Below the pieces are notes generated by a model, which did not search any database, was not told where the DNA came from, and worked only from the letters and a program-made list of their open reading frames with translations. A stretch of 64,000 nucleotides of DNA. It comes from a virus. Below are positions 51,189-58,143 of this stretch, piece by piece (the stretch's first letter is position 1; every line of letters begins with the position of its first letter). Where the stretch lies: the IMG/VR virus record IMGVR_UViG_3300009079_000019, positions 1 through 64,000 of that record; one strand, 5' to 3'. The position numbers and the translations under genes were made by a program.

Positions 51189-52463
51189 TTATTGAGTGAG
51201 GGATTGGAGAGTGGCATCGGGCAGGCGGACGGGGTAGAAGGTGAGGCGGGCGATGTGTTTGGTGGCGCCCACATTTGGTCCAATGGAAATCGCAGACAAC
51301 CCTGTAACTGCGTTGAATAATGATCCAGTTAGTGGCGCTGCTCCATCCTTACTAGCACTATAGGTAAGAGATGTATTTGACAAGGCTTGAGCAACCTTGA
51401 ATGATTGCGGAGACGAAGTAAATGTTCCAAGATTCCTAGTATGTGTATCCGATCCAATGGTAAGGTGATTAACTGTTCCGTTAAGATACAGCATCCATAA
51501 TCTATTTGGATATCCTCCTATTTCGTAAATAGATGGAAAAACAGAAGATGTGGACAAGGAAAAGTTAAGACTGGCTTGAGCAAACAAAGTGCCCTCGCTT
51601 TGGTTATACCAACTTGAAAAGTTAGTCCCCGTAATGCTCGCCACATCAGCAGCGCGGGTGACGGTGGCGGAAGTGGTGGGGATGTAGGAGGTGGGGAAGG
51701 AGCCCGCTTCTAGTTGAAACCCCCAAGCAAAAAATCCGTCCCCGCTTGCTCCTGTCCCAAAAACCAATAAAGCAGGTTCTTCATCATCGGTGGAGGCGGA
51801 TGTCCCTGTGACCGAACATCTATACCAGCCATTGCCAGCGGAGGAAATTTGAGCAGACGTTCCGCTAGACAATACATAACTTCCGCTTCCAGTCAGTGTA
51901 AATGCTGCTGAAAACCCTAACCCACCTCCGTCCCGAACATCACCGTAAAGTTGAACCGTTGTAATTTCTGCTGCTTTCAAAAAGCAGCTAAGAGTGTAAG
52001 CGGTCCCATTGGTAACTGGAATGGATTGCCTATTGTATTTACCCCAGAAAGCGCCACTAGTGCCTGTATTCCTTGTCAATTTTGATGCCGTTAAAGTCCC
52101 ATCTGGCGCAACAGTTGCATTTTCCGTAAATCCACCGCCATCATATCCAATGGAATAGTTGGTGTTGTTAAAAGCTTGGCTGTAAGTAATCAAATTCGTC
52201 CTCGCCTCCTCCACCAACATCCCAAGACTTTCCCCCGTCGTTGGGTTGTGATCGAAGCGCGGGACGTTATTGCCAGCGGTCTTGATCAGGCCATCGGCAC
52301 CGACGTAGGTGGCAACTGAGGCGCCGGTCATGACGCGGGTGAACGTGATAAGATTATTTCCACTAATTCTATCAACCAAACTTTTTTTATCAGCAAAAGT
52401 TAGGTCTAATGAAGGAACTCCGTATGCTTTATATAAGTTTTTTGCTCCAAGTTCAATTCCCAT
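51189..52463 (-). CDS. Tail fibre or receptor-binding protein, 424 aa
   Basis: A 424-aa beta-rich protein. Residues about 1-100 hold a phage structural motif (FTRVMTGASVATYVGADGLI; VPRFDHNPTTGESLGMLVEE; RTNLI), followed by a carbohydrate-binding beta sandwich (SCFLKAAEITTVQLYGDVRD; WGFQLEAGSFPTSYIPT) and a LamG-like C-terminal domain that ends FYPVRLPDATLQSLT. Such proteins bind host surface sugars. GC content is higher than in the tail module and the gene lies far from it, so horizontal gain is likely. A late-like promoter precedes it. Confidence 0.82.
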   Translation of the reverse strand: MGIELGAKNLYKAYGVPSLDLTFADKKSLVDRISGNNLITFTRVMTGASVATYVGADGLIKTAGNNVPRFDHNPTTGESLGMLVEEARTNLITYSQAFNNTNYSIGYDGGGFTENATVAPDGTLTASKLTRNTGTSGAFWGKYNRQSIPVTNGTAYTLSCFLKAAEITTVQLYGDVRDGGGLGFSAAFTLTGSGSYVLSSGTSAQISSAGNGWYRCSVTGTSASTDDEEPALLVFGTGASGDGFFAWGFQLEAGSFPTSYIPTTSATVTRAADVASITGTNFSSWYNQSEGTLFAQASLNFSLSTSSVFPSIYEIGGYPNRLWMLYLNGTVNHLTIGSDTHTRNLGTFTSSPQSFKVAQALSNTSLTYSASKDGAAPLTGSLFNAVTGLSAISIGPNVGATKHIARLTFYPVRLPDATLQSLTQ

Positions 52464-52486
52464 TCTCTCTCAATATCTCTTTGTCT

Positions 52487-52494
52487 TATTTATG
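52487..52494 (-). promoter_or_regulatory. Late-like promoter (CATAAATA)
   Basis: CATAAATA on the minus strand, one base from the T4 late octamer, 24 bases before the tail fibre gene. Expression with the structural genes would make sense. Confidence 0.5.
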
Positions 52495-52505
52495 AGTACT
52501 CGGTA

Positions 52506-52847
52506 CTACTCATCCCAAGGTGCTTTACGATTCATAAGTTCTTTCAACCTCTCCATTATAGCAGCATTTGGAGGTTCATTCAACATTTCTACAATAGCAT
52601 CATAATCTTCTCGGTGTAGTACAATCTGCTCTGCTTTGGCACCTTTACCCCAGAACTTCTCAAACTCCCAATCATACTCCATATCACACCATCCAGAGTT
52701 GATAGAATACCAGAAGTCCCAGTATCTTTGATGGTCGTCCATTCTCCAATTAGAATGGTTAGTAAGACGAAACCAATACCAAAAACTGGTGTGCCGAAGA
52801 TACTTGTTGCCGATTATAAGTTTGTTTAGAAATATGGGAAAGTCCAT
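52506..52847 (-). CDS. Trp/Tyr-rich protein with DUF1778-like end, 113 aa
   Basis: A 113-aa protein. The N-terminal 65 residues are rich in Trp/Tyr (FWYWFRLTNHSNWRMDDHQR; WYSINSGWCDMEYDWEFEKF), as in a cyanophage family of unknown role. The C-terminus (QIVLHREDYDAIVEMLNEPP; LMNRKAPWDE) looks like the toxin-binding end of DUF1778/TacA antitoxins. No toxin gene is adjacent. The second of two adjacent ATGs is chosen, as it lies five bases from an AAGGAG site. Confidence 0.6.
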   Translation of the reverse strand: MDFPIFLNKLIIGNKYLRHTSFWYWFRLTNHSNWRMDDHQRYWDFWYSINSGWCDMEYDWEFEKFWGKGAKAEQIVLHREDYDAIVEMLNEPPNAAIMERLKELMNRKAPWDE

Positions 52848-52868
52848 CATTCTCCTTGTAATACAGAT

Positions 52869-52874
52869 ATTATA
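52869..52874 (-). promoter_or_regulatory. Promoter TTGATT-16-TATAAT
   Basis: TATAAT on the minus strand with TTGATT 16 bases upstream, 22 bases before the 113-aa gene. One of few promoters here with a plausible -35 box. Confidence 0.6.
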
Positions 52875-52904
52875 CCAAAATCTCAATAAAAATCAAGTCT
52901 CCTT

Positions 52905-52926
52905 GTGCCAGTTCGTCAGGTGTCAC
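52905..52926. repeat. Gene-end inverted repeat GTGCCA...TGTCAC
   Basis: GTGCCAGTTCGTCAGGTGTC form; contains the stop codon of the GIY-YIG gene. Close copies lie at about 54809 and 56022. Confidence 0.65.
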
Positions 52927-53662
52927 ATAGTTTTTTTCCACGACCACGAACCCAATTTTCTCCGGGACATTCTTCAGTAAATTTAGTATTTCCTTTGCCA
53001 TCGTTCCACCATTTTTTATCTTTATTTGCCTCACCTATTTTTCTTTTAGTTTCTTCTGAAGGTGATTTGCCGTAAAGATAGTGTTTTTCTCCACTATATT
53101 TACCTTTAAGTGCTTCACTCTGTTTTCTTCTGCTTTCTTCTGAACGTGATTTACCGTACATAGCATTATTTTCACCTTTCTGTGCCTCACTCATTCTTTT
53201 TCTGGTTTCTTCAGAAGGAGATTTTTCATAATTATGATTTTTTTCACCTTTCTGCCTCTCACTTAATTTTTTTCTGGTTTCTTCAGAAGGAGATTTCCCA
53301 TAATTATGAGAATTCTTACCTCGTTTACCGTATTGGGGATTATTTTTACCTTTCTTTGCTTCACCAATCTTTCTTCTGGTTTCTTCACTTTTAATAGTGC
53401 CAGAAGCACCTTCACCACCATTAGTTCTATTATGAAGAATACCAGTTCCTAAATCCTTTCTTCCGAAGATAGCAATCATATAAATTTCGTGCCTGAATGC
53501 TTCTTGTTCTGATAGGTTTTGTTTTAGGAATATTATTCTTGATTTATCTTTTGGTGGTTTTAGTCCTTTTCTATTGGTGGAATAAATTCTTCCTCCAGTT
53601 CCTTTACCAACATAATAAGGTGTCTTATCTTCACGCAAATATGCGTAAGTGTAGTAATACAT
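52916..53662 (-). CDS. GIY-YIG homing endonuclease with NUMOD3 repeats
   Basis: A 248-aa segF/SegB-like free-standing endonuclease. The GIY-YIG domain spans about residues 1-90: YTYAYLREDKTPYYVGKGTG with the catalytic Arg in GGRIYS and Glu in EIYMIAIFG. Residues 90-215 hold five NUMOD3 DNA-binding repeats of the form PSEETRKKxSExxKGxxNHNYGKS. The C-terminus (KWWNDGKGNTKF; GENWVRGRGKKLCDT) is a typical recognition tail. It has a late promoter and lies behind a terminator, so it is expressed late and independently of the genes upstream. Confidence 0.9.
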   Translation of the reverse strand: MYYYTYAYLREDKTPYYVGKGTGGRIYSTNRKGLKPPKDKSRIIFLKQNLSEQEAFRHEIYMIAIFGRKDLGTGILHNRTNGGEGASGTIKSEETRRKIGEAKKGKNNPQYGKRGKNSHNYGKSPSEETRKKLSERQKGEKNHNYEKSPSEETRKRMSEAQKGENNAMYGKSRSEESRRKQSEALKGKYSGEKHYLYGKSPSEETKRKIGEANKDKKWWNDGKGNTKFTEECPGENWVRGRGKKLCDT

Positions 53663-53688
53663 CTGCTTCTAAATTGAGTTCGCAATAC

Positions 53689-53696
53689 TATTTATA
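53689..53696 (-). promoter_or_regulatory. T4-type late promoter for the GIY-YIG gene
   Basis: Perfect TATAAATA on the minus strand, 27 bases before the GIY-YIG start codon. Confidence 0.7.
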
Positions 53697-53699
53697 CAA

Positions 53700-53725
53700 G
53701 AAAAGGTGCCAAAATGCACCTTTTC
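53700..53725. terminator. Bidirectional intrinsic terminator
   Basis: Perfect 10-bp stem GAAAAGGTGC/GCACCTTTTC with a 6-base loop, U-rich on both strands. It is nested in a second perfect 10-bp inverted repeat, TGAGTTCGCA (53675-53684) with TGCGAACTCA (53738-53747). Confidence 0.8.
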
Positions 53726-53766
53726 CACTCTTATGGATGCGAACTCATTAGAGCATTATTATTTAT

Positions 53767-54000
53767 TCACCATCTTCCTAATCGTAGTTTGCGTTCTTCT
53801 GATATGTATGGATTGTAAGGGTCATCATAAGGATAGACATATTCACAACACCAACCCCAACTGAGAGACTCCCAGAAGTCATCATAACCATAAGGTTCTG
53901 GAGTATTATAACAAGATATGATGTATGAGATGTTGCGGAAACCCTCAATAAACCACTCACATTTAGTCATTTTCCAGTATTCTTTCCAAGTCATTCCCAT
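53767..54000 (-). CDS. Aromatic-rich protein, 77 aa
   Basis: A 77-aa protein rich in Trp, Tyr and Cys (MTKCEWFIEGFRNISYIISC; YDDFWESLSWGWCCEYVYPY; ERKLRLGRW). It resembles the N-terminal part of the 113-aa gene at 52506 in composition and FWxSxxxGW pattern. Overlaps the 51-aa gene by 10 bases. Function unknown. Confidence 0.6.
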   Translation of the reverse strand: MGMTWKEYWKMTKCEWFIEGFRNISYIISCYNTPEPYGYDDFWESLSWGWCCEYVYPYDDPYNPYISEERKLRLGRW

Positions 54001-54146
54001 TCCTCACTATCATAATACATTTGATACCAACCATAGTTTAGTTCCTCAAAAAATGCCAGTCTGTCTATGTTGTCATTATACTCGTAAAATCTGAAATAGA
54101 ATACATTACGCCAGTGCCAATAAGCATCTTCAATCCAAGTCTTCAT
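53991..54146 (-). CDS. Aromatic-rich protein, 51 aa
   Basis: A 51-aa protein (MKTWIEDAYWHWRNVFYFRF; FFEELNYGWYQMYYDSEEWE) with the same aromatic pattern as its neighbour; the pair may be related. ATGG/TGA overlaps link it to both sides. Function unknown. Confidence 0.6.
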   Translation of the reverse strand: MKTWIEDAYWHWRNVFYFRFYEYNDNIDRLAFFEELNYGWYQMYYDSEEWE

Positions 54147-54340
54147 TTTCCTTCCAGTTCGTTTGCGATGGCAAGGAGTTCATCTGCGTCACACTCCCGG
54201 TATCGTTGTGTGTGAGCAACAGCAGCACGGAGGGCAGCGGCGGCAGCAGCATTTGGTAGGTATCCGGCCGACCAATCCAGGCTTGATTTAGCGGCATTTG
54301 ACACTGCCTGTGCGGCAGGAGAGAGTTGTTTGTAAGTCAT
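54143..54340 (-). CDS. Ala-rich helical protein, 65 aa
   Basis: A 65-aa protein (MTYKQLSPAAQAVSNAAKSS; LPNAAAAAALRAAVAHTQRY; ends ANELEGK). Start chosen at the ATG overlapping the upstream stop. Its end, ELEGK, recurs in the two genes just upstream (QELEGK, DEIEGK). GC-richer than its neighbours. Function unknown. Confidence 0.6.
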   Translation of the reverse strand: MTYKQLSPAAQAVSNAAKSSLDWSAGYLPNAAAAAALRAAVAHTQRYRECDADELLAIANELEGK

Positions 54341-54522
54341 TTTCCTTCCAGTTCCTGTTTGATTTGTTTGAGGTTCATTCCTGCCCAAATATCAAGGGCA
54401 ATATCTGCTTTTTGAATTGCGGTCCAGAGTTTAGGATAGTCTCTCCAATCCACAACATCATCATCAATTGCTATAAGCAAATCAAGAATACAGATTTTGT
54501 AGAGTTTTTCTGTTTCAGTCAT
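54337..54522 (-). CDS. Helical protein, 61 aa
   Basis: A 61-aa protein (MTETEKLYKICILDLLIAID; IALDIWAGMNLKQIKQELEGK region). Overlaps both neighbours by four bases (ATGA). Function unknown. Confidence 0.6.
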   Translation of the reverse strand: MTETEKLYKICILDLLIAIDDDVVDWRDYPKLWTAIQKADIALDIWAGMNLKQIKQELEGK

Positions 54523-54743
54523 TTTCCTTCAATTTCATCTAAAACACCAGCAGCATAAGAACCAAAGTCAATCTCACCTAACTCTGTATCACCACAATAC
54601 TCGGGCACATTCTCCATCATAAATTCATCAAGATAAAGAAACACACGAATTGCTCTGCGTTTATCGTGCTCGGTGATTATGGTATGAGGTTCCGCAATAG
54701 TTTTCGCAACCATATCAAAGAATTGTTTCATAGTAATGTTCAT
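54519..54743 (-). CDS. Helical protein, 74 aa
   Basis: A 74-aa protein (MKQFFDMVAKTIAEPHTIIT; RAIRVFLYLDEFMMENVPEY; ends DEIEGK). First gene of a five-gene run with its own promoter. Function unknown. Confidence 0.6.
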   Translation of the reverse strand: MNITMKQFFDMVAKTIAEPHTIITEHDKRRAIRVFLYLDEFMMENVPEYCGDTELGEIDFGSYAAGVLDEIEGK

Positions 54744-54771
54744 TTGCTGTTTGCGAATTGCGTATGAGACT

Positions 54772-54777
54772 ATTATA
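54772..54777 (-). promoter_or_regulatory. Early promoter -10 box (TATAAT)
   Basis: CCCTATAATAGTCTCATACG on the minus strand, 28 bases before the 74-aa gene. Confidence 0.65.
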
Positions 54778-54782
54778 GGGCA

Positions 54783-54998
54783 TCAAGGGGCATCAGTGGG
54801 ATGCTCTTGTGCCAGTTCGTCAGGTGTCTCATCACTCAAAGAAACCCTGAGATTATCACCCCCAATATGAAGGTGAAATATCCTTCCATCATTCAAGTAT
54901 ATTCCACACCAATATACATCAGTATCCATATTTTCCCAGTGAACCATCTTCACATCTTCCAACACAAACTCATCAGGATTGGTAAGTCTTTCAGTCAT
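54783..54998 (-). CDS. Small protein, 71 aa, with cassette-derived tail
   Basis: A 71-aa beta-rich protein (DVYWCGIYLNDGRIFHLHIG; DNLRVSLSDE). Its last residues, TPDELAQEHPTDAP, are translated from the intergenic cassette: the gene-end repeat is read in a frame that avoids the TGA used as stop by sister genes. Function unknown. Confidence 0.6.
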   Translation of the reverse strand: MTERLTNPDEFVLEDVKMVHWENMDTDVYWCGIYLNDGRIFHLHIGGDNLRVSLSDETPDELAQEHPTDAP

Positions 54999-55219
54999 TT
55001 TGCTTCCCAGAGTTTTCCTTCCATACCACATTCGCGAAACCTTCTTGTAGCATCACAATAACGACCATCAGTTTTTCCAGTCACAACATTTCCAGTTATA
55101 AGTGGATGTAAGCACAAATCAAATGTGTCCCCAGAACCAGTAATATGAGCAGACCAATCTTTTTTATAGTGCTTACAATCCTTACATAATTTTATTTCAG
55201 TCATTGGTAATTCTTTCAT
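54995..55219 (-). CDS. Zinc-ribbon-like protein, 74 aa
   Basis: A 74-aa protein with Cys pairs CKDCKHY at residues 12-18, a middle Cys in DLCLHP and a final RECGMEGKLWE, as in a cyanophage family that probably binds zinc (DGRYCDATRRFRECG). Start could be the first Met or the one at codon 6. Function unknown. Confidence 0.65.
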   Translation of the reverse strand: MKELPMTEIKLCKDCKHYKKDWSAHITGSGDTFDLCLHPLITGNVVTGKTDGRYCDATRRFRECGMEGKLWEAK

Positions 55220-55437
55220 TCTCTTGAGTCATACAAATAAGCAACCAGTTTTACAATATGGCAATGGTCTTTGATAAATCCAAGTTCATTTAGTGCGTAT
55301 TCTGCGTCCTCTTCAAGAAGATAGATTTTCTCTGTGGTTTTATGTAAATCCACATAGATTTCACCATCTTTTCGTTTCTGCATCACCACATAAAATATGT
55401 GCCCCGACTTTGTGGGTATTGGAGTTGTAGTATTCAT
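55216..55437 (-). CDS. Small protein, 73 aa
   Basis: A 73-aa alpha/beta protein (SGHIFYVVMQKRKDGEIYVD; LLEEDAEYALNELGFIKDHC). ATGA overlaps with both neighbours. Function unknown. Confidence 0.6.
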   Translation of the reverse strand: MNTTTPIPTKSGHIFYVVMQKRKDGEIYVDLHKTTEKIYLLEEDAEYALNELGFIKDHCHIVKLVAYLYDSRE

Positions 55438-55700
55438 TGATAAGGATTGGGTAGATTTTTGATGATTTCAGTAAAGAAAGCAAGACGGTCTTTGGTATAA
55501 GCAACATCTACATTATGTGTCTCACAGAGTTTCATAATCTTCATAGTCTTTTCGTTGTAAAAAGAGTATCCGTCAAATTGCCCGTACTCAACATTATCAA
55601 GAAGTGATTCCTTCATCAGCTCAAAGAGTTGAAAAAGTTCTTGTTGAGTGAGTTCTACTTGTCGTTCAGTTTGTTGGTGCCCGTTGAATGTGATTTTCAT
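55434..55700 (-). CDS. Small protein, 88 aa
   Basis: An 88-aa helical protein (RQVELTQQELFQLFELMKES; YNEKTMKIMKLCETHNVDVA). Overlaps the next start by four bases. Function unknown. Confidence 0.6.
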   Translation of the reverse strand: MKITFNGHQQTERQVELTQQELFQLFELMKESLLDNVEYGQFDGYSFYNEKTMKIMKLCETHNVDVAYTKDRLAFFTEIIKNLPNPYQ

Positions 55701-55701
55701 T

Positions 55702-55962
55702 TTAGTTTACAGAATAAAGTTCAAGAATACGACGGGCAACACAAATGGAAAGTTCTTTGTTGCCGATAGACATATCTTCGGTGATGTTTTTAGAACCTTC
55801 TTCAAGTCCTTTTTCACTTGAACGAATGTAAATTCCACCATTATCAGCATTTAGTTCTACACGATAAACCATTTCCTCTGCTTCATCGGTGAGTTCATAA
55901 ACATCGGTCAAATTATGAACAATTTGAGTTCCGGGAACGATATTGTAAGGTTGAAAAGTCAT
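55702..55962 (-). CDS. Small protein, 86 aa
   Basis: An 86-aa protein (YNIVPGTQIVHNLTDVYELT; EEMVYRVELNADNGGIYIRS). Mostly beta. It heads the operon that continues to 54783. Function unknown. Confidence 0.6.
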   Translation of the reverse strand: MTFQPYNIVPGTQIVHNLTDVYELTDEAEEMVYRVELNADNGGIYIRSSEKGLEEGSKNITEDMSIGNKELSICVARRILELYSVN

Positions 55963-55985
55963 TGGAGTTCTGTGTGTTCTTATGT

Positions 55986-55991
55986 ATTATA
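55986..55991 (-). promoter_or_regulatory. Early promoter -10 box (TATAAT)
   Basis: GCCTTATAATACATAAGAAC on the minus strand with stem-loop GGGGCACCAGATGCC just upstream; 24 bases before the 86-aa gene. Confidence 0.65.
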
Positions 55992-56033
55992 AGGCATCTG
56001 GTGCCCCTGTGGAGGGGTGTCTGTGCCAGTTCG

Positions 56034-56534
56034 TCAGGTGTCCAACAGTGCCTTAAGAGACTTAAGTGTAGATTTAAGTTTCTCATTTTCTTCCTCAAGT
56101 TCTTTAATCTTGAGGTCTTTATCATCTTGAAGAACTTCTTTCTTCTCAAGAATGGTTCCAGTTACGTTAGCACCCACAAGGTTAGCACCCTCAAGGTTAG
56201 CACCCTCAAGGTTAGCACCCTTAAGGTCAGCACCCTTAAGGTTAGCATACCTAAGGTTAGCATCCTCAAGGTCAGCACCCTCAAGGTAAGCACCCTGAAG
56301 GTTAGCATCCCGAAGGTCGGCACCCACAAGGTTAGCACCCTTAAGGTCAGCACCCTCAAGGTTAGCACCCCGAAGGTTAGCATCCTCAAGGTCAGCACCC
56401 ACAAGGTTAGCACCCTCAAGGTCGGCACCCTCAAGGTTAGCACCCTTAAGGTTAGCATCCCGAAGGTTAGCACCCCAAAGGTCAGCACCTTTAAGGTTAG
56501 CAAAGGGTTTGATTTCGTATCCGTTGATGTTCAT
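56034..56534 (-). CDS. Pentapeptide repeat protein with coiled-coil tail
   Basis: A 166-aa protein. Residues 12-125 are about 23 tandem A(D/N)LxG/x pentapeptides ([20 protein letters not shown] and so on), predicted to fold as a right-handed beta helix that can mimic DNA. Residues 130-166 are a charged coiled coil ([20 protein letters not shown]), probably for dimers. The stop codon lies in the gene-end repeat. Pentapeptide proteins can inhibit gyrase; that function is not shown here. Confidence 0.85.
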   Translation of the reverse strand: MNINGYEIKPFANLKGADLWGANLRDANLKGANLEGADLEGANLVGADLEDANLRGANLEGADLKGANLVGADLRDANLQGAYLEGADLEDANLRYANLKGADLKGANLEGANLEGANLVGANVTGTILEKKEVLQDDKDLKIKELEEENEKLKSTLKSLKALLDT

Positions 56535-56557
56535 CAGGTTTCTGTGTGTATGAGACT

Positions 56558-56563
56558 ATTATA
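56558..56563 (-). promoter_or_regulatory. Early promoter -10 box (TATAAT)
   Basis: CCCTATAATAGTCTCATACAC on the minus strand, 23 bases before the pentapeptide gene, preceded by the stem-loop GGGGCACCAGATGCCC. Confidence 0.65.
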
Positions 56564-56602
56564 GGGCATCTGGTGCCCCTGTGGAGGGGGTCTGTGCTGT
56601 CC

Positions 56603-56953
56603 TCAAACCCAAGTTATTACATTTGCCTTTGGGTGTTCTTTACAAGCACCCAACACCTTTTCCACAAAGGGAACAAAGTCTTTATAAGTTCCCCAACCAT
56701 TAGAAGCATCAAACTGCTTATAATGCTCTGGATGAGATTTGAGTTTTAGAAGTCCTGCCTCAAGATGTGGAATAAGTTTATCAGCAGTTGGATTTTCATA
56801 AAGGTCATCAGGATGCCACAGACACTTATAGATGCCTGCTTCTTCTGCCATCGTATTCAGGTTGTGAGTGATGTTTCCAGAATACAACTCAACCTTATGA
56901 GGTTCAGGTGCTCCCGTATCAACTTCAATTTCCAACGAAATATCAAGAGACAT
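56603..56953 (-). CDS. Conserved phage protein, 116 aa
   Basis: A 116-aa protein of a phage family with the conserved start MSLDISLEIEVDTGAPEPHK, then ITHNLNTMAEEAGIYKCLWH and a C-terminal NGWGTYKDFVPFVEKVLGAC. Seen in many phages; function unknown. Confidence 0.7.
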   Translation of the reverse strand: MSLDISLEIEVDTGAPEPHKVELYSGNITHNLNTMAEEAGIYKCLWHPDDLYENPTADKLIPHLEAGLLKLKSHPEHYKQFDASNGWGTYKDFVPFVEKVLGACKEHPKANVITWV

Positions 56954-56977
56954 AATGTGTTTGTGCTTATGAGACTA

Positions 56978-56983
56978 TTATAG
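56978..56983 (-). promoter_or_regulatory. Early promoter -10 box (TATAAT) overlapping a stop codon
   Basis: CCCTATAATAGTCTCATAAG on the minus strand, 25 bases before the 116-aa gene. Its TAA is also the stop codon of the 83-aa gene. Confidence 0.65.
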
Positions 56984-57229
56984 GGCATCCACAGGGGGAT
57001 TGGTGGGGTCTTGTGCCAGTGTCTCAAGTGTCACAGTCTCCCGAAGTTCTTTAATGAGTTCCTGTAAATCTCTTACATCTATGAGATCTTCACCCTCACC
57101 ATCAGTATATGAATATTCCAGTATAACAAACTCCAGAGCAGCAGCAATTACTTTCTCTCTGTTTCCTCTTTTAGGTCGCAGAGTATGAGGCATCGTTGCT
57201 TCTATAATTCGGTCTGCTGGTGATAACAT
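56978..57229 (-). CDS. Helical protein, 83 aa, with cassette-derived tail
   Basis: An 83-aa protein (EKVIAAALEFVILEYSYTDG; VRDLQELIKELRE). The last part, LETLAQDPTNPPVDAL, is translated from the intergenic cassette and stops at the -10 box of the next promoter. It looks related to the 83-aa gene at 57546. Function unknown. Confidence 0.6.
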   Translation of the reverse strand: MLSPADRIIEATMPHTLRPKRGNREKVIAAALEFVILEYSYTDGEGEDLIDVRDLQELIKELRETVTLETLAQDPTNPPVDAL

Positions 57230-57549
57230 TATGCTACACCCTCCGCACTATCTTTGAATTCTTTTACTTTTTCAAGGAATGAAATTGATTGTTGATAAAG
57301 TGCCTCAATCAAGTCCTCAATATCACTAATTGCGATATGAGTGTATTCTTGATTGAGGTTTTCACAACGGAGAGCATCAATCATAGACTGAAATGCGATA
57401 ATTTGTTGCTGTTCCATCGTTACGGGTGTTCCCCAAGAAAGTCCAGAAGTTTCAAGATTATGGAAATCATTATACCGTTGAAGAATACGATTACTTCTTT
57501 CTCTCCGTGCTGCTTCTTCAATCATTTCATCAAGTGTAGGGTCAGTCAT
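57229..57549 (-). CDS. Helical protein, 106 aa
   Basis: A 106-aa protein (TLDEMIEEAARRERSNRILQ; VTMEQQQIIAFQSMIDALRC; IAISDIEDLIEALYQQSISF). Mostly helical. Start overlaps the upstream stop by ATGA. Function unknown. Confidence 0.6.
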   Translation of the reverse strand: MTDPTLDEMIEEAARRERSNRILQRYNDFHNLETSGLSWGTPVTMEQQQIIAFQSMIDALRCENLNQEYTHIAISDIEDLIEALYQQSISFLEKVKEFKDSAEGVA

Positions 57550-57797
57550 AAGTTCTCCAGTTCATCAACAAGTTTAAGAATGTCTTTTACATTTACGACA
57601 TTAATTCCGTGGTCTCCATCAATATTGAAGTTATTATATCCAAGTTCTTCTGCTAATGTTCTCAATACGGCAGCATACTCATAATAAGTTTTAGTAATCA
57701 TAGGGTCTCTACCCTCACGAATAAGTTTCCCCAAAGTAGGAGAACCTTCGGCAACATTTCGTGCTGCTGCTATAATTTTTTGTGCTGTTTCAGTCAT
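57546..57797 (-). CDS. Helical protein, 83 aa
   Basis: An 83-aa protein (MTETAQKIIAAARNVAEGSP; YYEYAAVLRTLAEELGYNNF; DILKLVDELENL). It shares its plan with 56978 (helix, then VKDILKLVDEL versus VRDLQELIKEL), so the two are probable paralogues. Function unknown. Confidence 0.6.
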   Translation of the reverse strand: MTETAQKIIAAARNVAEGSPTLGKLIREGRDPMITKTYYEYAAVLRTLAEELGYNNFNIDGDHGINVVNVKDILKLVDELENL

Positions 57798-58143
57798 TCA
57801 GTTTCTCCGCAAGTTCTTCTGGTGTAAATTTGGTTTCTGTAATCATAAGACCCAATACTTCTTTAGATGGATTTTTAACATCATAATCACAGAAGTAGTT
57901 TTTACTACGACTATCTTGATAATAAGTTCTTCCATCCTTATCTTCAAGATAGTTGATGACTCCAGCATAAAGAGATTTATTCTTTTGTCCTTCTACATAC
58001 CTATCTAAAAACTCTGGATGTTTTTGAATAAACTCTGGAGATGTAATATCATCCAAGAAACATCGTTCTTCTTTATGAGGTTCTTCTTTGGAAACTAACC
58101 GAAACCCAAATCGGGTAAGTAGTTTGTTGAATAAGTCAATCAT
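57790..58143 (-). CDS. Conserved protein, 117 aa
   Basis: A 117-aa protein (MIDLFNKLLTRFGFRLVSKE; SPEFIQKHPEFLDRYVEGQK; ends FTPEELAEKLND). Function unknown. Overlaps the next gene by eight bases. Confidence 0.6.
   Translation of the reverse strand: MIDLFNKLLTRFGFRLVSKEEPHKEERCFLDDITSPEFIQKHPEFLDRYVEGQKNKSLYAGVINYLEDKDGRTYYQDSRSKNYFCDYDVKNPSKEVLGLMITETKFTPEELAEKLND

Noticed and set aside
53000-53400. Short tandem DNA repeats as CRISPR or satellite
   Set aside because: They encode the NUMOD3 repeats of the GIY-YIG gene.
56160-56500. CRISPR-like regular repeats
   Set aside because: The 15-base period encodes pentapeptide repeats in frame; there are no repeat-spacer units.
55962-56564. A 200-aa plus-strand frame
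   Set aside because: It is the antisense of the pentapeptide gene (repeated KVSTLKVS) and crosses the cassette promoter.
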